A DNA stretch of 20,973 bases, from contig BFEA01000083.1 of the NCBI GenBank assembly GCA_003427395.1, forward strand, positions 3,337,977 through 3,358,949, given 5' to 3'. The translations under genes were made by a program, and so were the position numbers. Every line of letters begins with the position of its first letter. Within the stretch, counting starts at the first letter, position 1. This DNA comes from Chara braunii (lineage: Eukaryota; Streptophyta; Charophyceae; Charales; Characeae). The notes under the pieces were generated by a model, which saw only the letters and a list, made by a program, of their open reading frames with translations, was not told the DNA's origin and ran no database searches. Below, piece after piece: positions 15,786 through 20,973 of the stretch.

Positions 15786-16679
15786 TGCAAGGAAGATGAG
15801 CAATAGCGAACTTCAGCAATCAAACAGCATCATACATATGAGTCCAGATAGTCGTGACCTCGAACCAACAGCAGAATTGCATCACGAGTTTCACCCTGTC
15901 TCTTATACACATCTAGATGTGTATAAGAGACAGGGCTGAAATAGTCCCATCATCATCATCAACGAAGAACCAGAGTTGATATCCTATCTGGCGCTCGGCG
16001 CCCAGACTACATATGGCAGATCCTATCTAGCCTATACTACATTGCCAAAGTTGACGACAACAACTCTCCCGAAGTACGAGCATACAGCGACCAATGTCGC
16101 GCGCTTCCAGCACGAGGTATGTCTCTCGCCTTACTCACAACCTCGTTCCCCAACACACATGCCACTTGCAGCCAAGGACCACCCTGCGCCACACCCAGCT
16201 TACCACAGCGCAGCTCGGCTATGGCTGCCTGCTCCTTCCCTGGTCGCCTGTGAGCTTGTGAGTGCCAGCGAGCTTCAGCGCAGCAGCGCTTTCGCAGCAT
16301 GCAGCCAGCACCCGAATGAGGAATGCGGAGGCAGGCCCTTTGCTATATCGAAGTGGCCTGCCTGTTTCCAGTCCCGGGAAGCTTCCAGTAGGCCCCGGTA
16401 GCCTGAGGCCCAGCACGATCGAGATCAGGCCTGGGGCCTGAGGTGGTTGCATGCACCCAACTGCCTTGGCCTGTGTTTGGCCCAGTACCCGTATCCAGCC
16501 CAGGGCCTGCTTTCCATACATTTACACAGGCGGCCCAGGGCCTGGGTTCTCTCAACCAACTGGCGCTGTGCAACTGCCTGAATTTCCTTAGTTGCGCAGT
16601 GGCCGAAATAAGGCCCTGAGGGCAGCCAACAGGCTCCAAAAAGGGGCCGTATGGGGCTCATAGAGGCAGCGGCCTCGCA
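15786..16679 (-). repeat. 3' LTR of element 3 (interrupted by adapter)
   Basis: On the minus strand it begins TGCGAGGCCGCTGCC after a polypurine tract and ends ...CATCTTCCTTGCA. Its last 67 bases (15786-15852 in plus coordinates) are identical to 20907-20973, the start of the 5' LTR seen in plus-strand order. The head is rich in GGCCTG motifs. An adapter junction (15896-15933) lies inside, so the true length and inner sequence are uncertain. Confidence 0.75.
15896..15933. other. Nextera mate-pair junction adapter (assembly artefact)
   Basis: A perfect 38-bp palindrome: the 19-base engineered Tn5 mosaic end CTGTCTCTTATACACATCT (15896-15914) followed by its reverse complement (15915-15933). 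This is library adapter, not genomic DNA. It splits the element 3 LTR. Confidence 0.97.
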
Positions 16680-16691
16680 TTCCCTTTCCTT
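16680..16691 (-). promoter_or_regulatory. Polypurine tract of element 3
   Basis: On the minus strand AAGGAAAGGGAA sits directly before the LTR's TG at 16679. It is purine-only but differs from the AAGGAGGGGGGGG of elements 1 and 2, indicating a different family. Confidence 0.7.
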
Positions 16692-16722
16692 AGCTTCAAC
16701 AGTCCTCTGAGAAGCTCAATCT

Positions 16723-16962
16723 TCAATCATTGGGCGCTTTCCCTTCTGCAGCGATCTCTCGTAATCCCTTCTGCAGCGATCTCTCGTAATGTGCTACAAC
16801 TTGCGGAGTTGTCTGCATGAGTTCTTACCTGGTGAACCAGCGGTCCTCCTTTGGATCAGTGTGATGCCGGAACCGAACACGGTACTGCAGCTTCGGTTTC
16901 GGAGGACATCCCCTGCTTGTTGATCTTGACACTGGCAGCTCCCTGTGGTCCACGATATCATC
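16723..16962 (-). pseudogene. Element 3 chromodomain
   Basis: The minus frame reads DDIVDHRELPVSRS, then KPKLQYRVRFRHHTDPKEDR and WFTR, the aromatic/basic pattern of a chromoviral chromodomain. A TAA at 16825-16827 is followed in the same frame by ELMQTTPQVVAHYERSL and a stop TGA at 16723. It is separated from the GPY/F region by a frame change near 17040. The aligned segment of element 1 is RKYDSKPRQYKVTFKACDRD. It would bind modified chromatin to bias integration. The in-frame stop means it is probably dead. Confidence 0.6.
16741..16790. repeat. Perfect 25-bp tandem duplication
   Basis: CCCTTCTGCAGCGATCTCTC plus GTAAT occurs twice back to back (16741-16765, 16766-16790) in the tail of the element 3 chromodomain frame. 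Twenty-five is not a multiple of three, so the two copies are read in different frames. Confidence 0.95.
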
Positions 16963-17432
16963 GATACCACTTCTCCGTCCATGGTTGGGGGCAGCATTGA
17001 GCAACGAGATGGAAACTGATCTGTTTCTTTGAAAGGTGCGAGCTTGGAGGCGTGAAAGACAGGGTAAGGAGATGACCAGGAATCCAGACTACGTAAGACG
17101 GTCCATCCGGATCAGTCCCAACAATATCTAAGACTTCCCGTGGTCCAAAGTACTGTGGCATGAGCTTGCGGGAGATCCCGTGCTCCTGTCCTAGTTCTGA
17201 GGACTTAACCCAGACTCTGTCCCCAACCTGAAATGAAGACTCACGACGGTGTTTGTTCGCAGATTCTATCATAGTCGCCTGTGCCTTCTGCATTTGTTCT
17301 ACAGCCTGTGTATCTTCTGTTCATACCGGTAAGCAAATTCTAAAGTACCTGGTGCAGCAGTTGATTGATTCTCAAGAAGGAGAAAATCTAAGGGTAGTCT
17401 AGGCTTGGAAGTCAATAGCAAATTGTTTGGGC
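16958..17432 (-). pseudogene. Element 3 integrase C-terminal region with GPY/F
   Basis: From 17432 the coding signal reads YAVRSATGVSPNNLLLTS and FAYRYEQKIHRL in one frame, hits TAG and shifts. From 17293 it continues MQKAQATMIESANKHRRESS, DRVWVKSSELG and a GPY/F domain, KLMPQYFGPREVLDIVG ... YVVWIPGHL. The final part (TLSFTPPSSHL) is out of frame with the expected SRLQ/SKL-type ending. At least two indels and one stop separate it from the core at 17433-18056. Confidence 0.75.
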
Positions 17433-18086
17433 TCACCCCGGTGGCGCTGCGTACAGCATATTGTACAGACTGGCGATGAGAGCAAGCTTCTCATCCCAGT
17501 CCACCTGCTTAGGCTTGATGTAATGCCTTAACAGGTGTTGTACAACGTGATTCAGTTGCTCGGCCCGACCGTTGGCCTCTGGGTGATTCCCAGAAGTCAT
17601 CTGCAACTGGGTTCCCTGCTCTGCAGCTGCGGCCTTCCACAAATCGCTGGTAAATCGGACATCCCTGTCACTGATAATAGACTTTGGTAAACCAAAGTGC
17701 CTGACCGAGTTTTCTTTGAACATTCTGATCACGTACTCCGTCCTTGCTGTTTTTGGCATTGCTACTAACCTAGCATACTTACTAAATCTATCCACGATGA
17801 CGAAGATGTGTTGCATCCCACTCTTGCTGGTGACGGAAGTATCCATGAAGTCCATGGACATACTCTCACCAGGCCGTTCCGGAATCGGAAAGGGCTTCAG
17901 AAGGATACTCCTGTCCGATCTAGACCACTCCTCTAGGTCTAAGGACTCAAACACATTCATCAAACAGAGGCTCGATGGATCTGAACGTGTTTGCGGGACG
18001 ATGCTGGAGTCAGTAGCTTGGGCCATCTCTCGAGATGGTGAGGGTGTCTCCACCACCTCGACCCTAGCAGGAACATCTACTATTCC
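17433..18086 (-). pseudogene. Element 3 integrase core fused to the Gag-protease linker
   Basis: The frame begins with a linker (VDVPARVEVVETPSPSREMA ... MNVFESLDLEEW) and jumps to SDRSILLKPFPIPERPGESM, the segment just before an integrase core. The core is complete: D69 (MSMDFMDT), D130 (IISDRDVRF) and E166 (NHPEANGRAEQ), numbered from codon 18056, with DD35E spacing. Protease, RT, RNase H and the HHCC finger are missing without loss of frame. After LASLYNM the frame shifts and ends at TGA (17433). It is a deletion derivative, and no function as a stand-alone protein can be claimed. Confidence 0.85.
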
Positions 18087-18410
18087 TACTGGCCCGTCGT
18101 GTTTCCCGGAGCATTGCCAAAGTACTAGCTACGTTGCTACCAACGGGATGGGAGGATCCCAACGCCTGCCCCATTGTAGGCGGGATCTTATCGGTCACCT
18201 TCTTGTTACGACACTTGAATTGGTTATGGTCGTATTGACCACAACGAATGCAAGTTTGCCTTGTGTACCGATCGCTCCACACGTCCTCTGTGAGACCCGC
18301 CTTCTCCCATGGGGGAGCATTGGGGTCAACTTGACTCCTTGACGGGGAGCCTCCGCGGCGTCTACCGGTCGCCTTACCTTTCTCAGCTACGGCAACGACT
18401 ACTCCACCTG
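18064..18410 (-). pseudogene. Element 3 Gag nucleocapsid with CCHC zinc knuckle
   Basis: The frame reads VVVAVAEKGKATGRRRGGSP, then RQTCIRCGQYDHNQFKC, a perfect C-X2-C-X4-H-X4-C knuckle (C11, C14, H19, C24 from codon 18282), followed by a Ser/Arg tail and TAG (18064-18066). The knuckle would bind element RNA. It is one frame away from the capsid frame, which ends at 18399, so a single indel near 18405-18415 split a once continuous Gag. Confidence 0.8.
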
Positions 18411-19034
18411 TGAAGCTTCTGTGCTTCCAGCCTCTGAACCTACTCCCTCCTGGAAGTTGTTGTCTAATTCGATGGTTGAACCATCGTTATCGACAAACAT
18501 AATGCGGCCCTTCGCCTTCCAGTTGGGAGGCAGTGTCTTCTTCCTACCGTCCGTTGTGGGGTTATGTTCATGCCCTATCTTCGCCTCAAGATTTAGGGCC
18601 TTCTTGCTGAACGAGGGGAAGTTGTGAACATTGATGTTGGCCTCACCTGCCAACTGATTCCTGAGAGGCATTGGAAAGCATCTCAGGTAGGAGGTGAGTA
18701 AAACCTGGGGGTCATAGCGCACCCGGGGGACAGAGATCAGACGCTCTACAGCGTCGGTCGCCTCCCTTAATGACTTAAACTGCCTCGTGTGCAGTGTCAA
18801 GATCGCATCACTGGCCTTTTGGGCCTCCTGTGGATCATGCCACCTTTCTTTCACAATCTTGAGGAAGTCCTCCAGTTTCTGGTGGGCTACCCAAGCGCGA
18901 AAGTCATGACCGTACCCCTGTAGTTGCACTAAACCGCTCAACCATCGTGCTGCACTACCCTCTAGATATGATGCAGCCACAAGCACTTCCTCGTGCGGCA
19001 AGGTAAGCTTGAGACTGGCACTGCCCTCGACCAC
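18399..19034 (-). pseudogene. Element 3 Gag capsid
   Basis: 211 codons carry the Ty3/gypsy capsid pattern: VEGSASLKLTLPHEEVLVAA, AARWLSGL, W in DFRAWVAHQKLEDF, KERWHDPQEAQ, LHTRQFKSLREATDAVERL, and YLRCFPMPLRNQLAGEA. A basic linker (KKTLPPNWKAKGRIM) leads toward the nucleocapsid. The upstream part GDKRGEDLDTW lies in another frame, joined at about 19036. Gag builds the particle in the cytoplasm. This is the best-preserved capsid in the window. Confidence 0.85.
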
Positions 19035-19626
19035 GTGTCGAGGTCTTCGCCCCTCTTATCCCCTGTGAAGGCTTTAGGCGCGGCGATGGTTGTCTTTGGT
19101 ACACACTGAGTTTGTCCCGGTCCCTGCATCCCACTGGGCTGTGGACCCTGTGATAGAGGCGACTGCACTGGCTGCAGGGGCTGTGTACCCTGTGGCTGTA
19201 GAGGCTGCGAGACAGCAGGTTGCGTTGTAACTGCAATCTGGCGACCTCCTCGGGAGTCATCACTAATGGCTGACTTGCCATAACGCCAGCGGACTGACTC
19301 AAAGCCTGCGCAACTGTCGACCCTATAGAGCCTGTTGACCCTACAAAGCGAGAAGACTGCAGAGCTTGTTGACCCTACAATTCCTGAACTACCTGCCTGA
19401 GAAGTCTGTTGCGCAGAGGTAGCCATTGCCTCCGAAGCTGCGGCTTCGCTTACGAGCGCCCTGCTAGCCTCCGCTGCTCTGGCCCTCCTCGGCTGCTGCT
19501 GCCTCTCTCTAAGCTGGCGGAACAGATGTCGGTCGCCCTCTGGTCCTAAGGCCAAGTGGGCGATCGGTTGTCTACGTGAATGCAAGAGCCGGTCGTCCTC
19601 TCCAGTGTCCTCCCTGTCACTCGTAA
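18990..19626 (-). pseudogene. Element 3 Gag N-terminal region
   Basis: It is open from after a TAG near 19629: LTSDREDTGEDDRLLHSRRQ, then an Arg/Gln/Ala-rich helix (FRQLRERQQQPRRARAAEAS) and a Gln/Pro-rich spacer (QPLQPQGTQPLQPVQSPL). It closes with APKAFTGDKRGEDLDTW, which in plant Gags sits at the start of the capsid. Around 19265-19320 a second frame carries the more natural MASQPLVMTPEEVARLQLQ, so compensating indels are present. An 18-bp near-duplicate GTTGACCCTACAA (about 19330 and 19365) lies within. No confident start codon is visible. Confidence 0.6.
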
Positions 19627-19629
19627 GCT

Positions 19630-20891
19630 ACAGCACTGCACACAATCTGCACTAGTGCACTCTAGATGCCTACCGCAGTGTAATGCACAGACCAATTTAA
19701 AATAAATAACTAATTAATTGGTGACTGTGTCGGAGACTATACGTTCGGGCCCAACTAGTAAGTCAGATTCCTACAAACGATACTATTTTTAGTCTGATTA
19801 GTCCTCGAACAGAATGCACAATGAACAGAGACAGTTCTAATTATGCTGTCTATCAAATGTCATATGGCTGTACATCTAACTAATCAAAACATAAAAATAG
19901 AATCATTCGTGTGGAGAGGACAGTATGGAATTTTTCTCAAACTGGTCACCTGAAATCTACCCCTCCCTTAGTTCCCCTGAATGTCACTTGACGTTAGCGT
20001 CCCTGAGGAATCCGGAGAGCGTAGCGTGTCTAAAAGGTGTGTGTTCGGCCCACCCCTGTGGCCCGAGTATCTGCTGACCTGGCCAGCCCTGCATTGGATT
20101 ATCCTCACGTGCAGCGAGCCTTACAACCATTGGCTGATCCAGAGGCAATTTAACGTCCGCCCCCAAGTGACTCCAGGAATTATTTTACGTCGCAGCCGGA
20201 CGACGATCACAGCCAATGGTTTTCCCCTACCGGCGTTTATTTAAAGACGCCCGGTTCTCGTCTCCCACTTAGGGCTGGCCTGCCCTTCAGCACCCATCTA
20301 ACAGCGCAGCAAGCCGAGCAAAGGACAAGCAGCAAAGCTTGCGTGCTCTACTCCCAGTGGGTTGGCATGGTGACCGTGGCCCAGTGCTTCGTGCAGGGCC
20401 CTTCTGAAAGCTCCGCCCATCTTCTCCCAGATGCTTCACGTGAACATTGCCGACTCTCAAGGTTGAGCACACTCGACACCTCACAATGAGAGGACCCTCA
20501 AGAAGGAACACAACCTCACGGTAAGAAGTGTCGAAGAGGGTAGGTAAGGTTAAGAGCAACGTACCTCAAATAGCTGCCCCCAACCACAGAGATAATCTCA
20601 CCAGATGACCTGATGGCGATTGCGATGACCAGTCACTGCATCGGCACAACCAGCATTATCTCGCCGTTCCACCTCAGCATCAATCAACCATTAGATAGTT
20701 CTCATCACATTGTAGAACACCCACATTACACCACGTAGCCTTCTTGGCGATCCCATCACCTCCTGGGTCGCCACTCACTCGTCTCCGCCCTCCTCACTAC
20801 ACACCACTTATGGCCAAACTCGCCAAGCAGACCGCATGTATGTACCGCATAAGGTAGAAGACAAACGCCAGATGAGCGCAATTGTACCACA
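19630..20891 (-). other. Element 3 leader, ~1.3 kb, no gene
   Basis: Between the primer site and gag lies long non-coding sequence, AT-rich at 19690-19930 and GC-richer at 20000-20500. Open frames are short. Its length is large for a gag leader, and promoter-like motifs at 20125-20250 point the other way, so an old insertion within the leader is possible. Confidence 0.5.
20125..20250 (+). promoter_or_regulatory. Promoter-like CCAAT pair and TATTTAAA (plus strand)
   Basis: AACCATTGGCTG (20125-20136) and CAGCCAATGGTT (20210-20221) form a perfect 12-bp inverted repeat with CCAAT cores. TATTTAAA (20238-20245) follows 17 bases later, inside a CCGGCGT...ACGCC stem. The order fits a core promoter reading rightward, opposite to element 3. 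No coding frame follows clearly. This rests on motifs alone. Confidence 0.25.
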
Positions 20892-20903
20892 GCTCTGATA
20901 CCA
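20892..20903 (-). promoter_or_regulatory. Primer binding site, initiator tRNA-Met type
   Basis: On the minus strand TGGTATCAGAGC follows three bases after the LTR's CA end. This is the standard plant retrotransposon site complementary to the 3' end of initiator tRNA-Met. It fixes the orientation of element 3 and the 5' LTR boundary. Confidence 0.9.
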
Positions 20904-20906
20904 AAT

Positions 20907-20973
20907 TGCAAGGAAGATGAGCAATAGCGAACTTCAGCAATCAAACAGCATCATACATATGAGTCCAGATAGT
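20907..20973 (-). repeat. 5' LTR of element 3, inner 67 bp (runs off the window)
   Basis: The 67 bases are identical to 15786-15852, the same end of the 3' LTR. Perfect identity over this stretch suggests a young insertion, or a collapsed repeat in the assembly. The window ends inside the LTR. Confidence 0.85.

Larger units (their letters stand above)
15786..20973 (-). mobile_element. Element 3: non-autonomous Ty3/gypsy chromovirus with gag-integrase fusion
   Basis: The order on the minus strand is 5' LTR (partial), tRNA-Met primer site, long leader, gag with zinc knuckle, integrase core, GPY/F, chromodomain, polypurine tract, 3' LTR. Protease, RT, RNase H and the integrase finger are deleted. 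LTR ends are identical where both are visible, yet the coding part carries several frameshifts. Either the element moved recently in trans using another copy's enzymes, or LTR homogenisation or assembly collapse occurred. Confidence 0.88.

Noticed and set aside
15896-15933. The perfect palindrome as a biological hairpin, terminator or natural Tn5/IS50 end
   Set aside because: The sequence is the engineered mosaic end, in the back-to-back form specific to mate-pair library junctions. No transposase or IS50 sequence is nearby.
20892-20903. tRNA gene
   Set aside because: Only the 12 bases complementary to the tRNA 3' end are present. No cloverleaf can be built around it. It is a primer binding site.
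1-20973. CRISPR array, bacterial operon, rRNA or phage module
   Set aside because: No evenly spaced repeat-spacer pattern, no ribosomal RNA sequence and no prokaryotic gene organisation were seen.

Overview
The window looks like non-coding, repeat-dense nuclear DNA of a plant or streptophyte alga. The evidence is plant-type Ty3/gypsy chromoviruses with an initiator-tRNA-Met primer site, long dinucleotide microsatellites, GT-AG-like exon boundaries and no operons. A charophyte such as Chara is my guess from the style of the pol proteins; the sequence itself does not prove it. No complete host gene was found. The only host-gene candidate is a pair of phase-compatible exon-like segments at 307-425 and 835-1063 (+).

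Layout. 1-1660: (AG)n end, candidate exons, short repeats. 1660-1874: compound microsatellite. 2092-3567 (-): decayed retrotransposon gag. 3568-4800 (-): remnant chromovirus (element 2), with truncated 3' LTR, polypurine tract, and a protease joined directly to a chromodomain tail by loss of RT to integrase. 4807-4842: sequencing-adapter junction. 4843-6430: (GA)n and a purine-rich, imperfectly repeated tract. 6440-7517: unassigned. 7518-14145: a dispersed repeat (called R) split by a 6.27-kb chromovirus (element 1, +, 7670-13935) with a 5-bp target duplication ATATC. Element 1 has gag, protease, RT, RNase H, integrase, GPY/F and chromodomain, all in decay. 14150-15785: CpG-rich blocks, a ~190-230-bp tandem repeat, microsatellites and another R copy. 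15786-20973 (-): a third chromovirus (element 3) with 3' LTR, gag with zinc knuckle fused to a headless integrase, chromodomain, long leader, tRNA-Met primer site and the start of the 5' LTR at the window edge.

The retroelement parts would work together as gag particle, protease, RT/RNase H, integrase and chromatin-targeting chromodomain. Each of the three elements has lost a different internal block and carries stops or frameshifts, so none appears autonomous.

Two perfect or near-perfect head-to-head Tn5 mosaic ends (4807-4842 and 15896-15933) are Nextera mate-pair junction adapters left in the assembly. Contiguity across them should not be trusted. I found no convincing new biological system. 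The most informative items are the adapter junctions, the target-site duplication with its paralogous empty site in the same window, the double Asp-to-Tyr loss in RNase H, and the deletion-fused non-autonomous elements.
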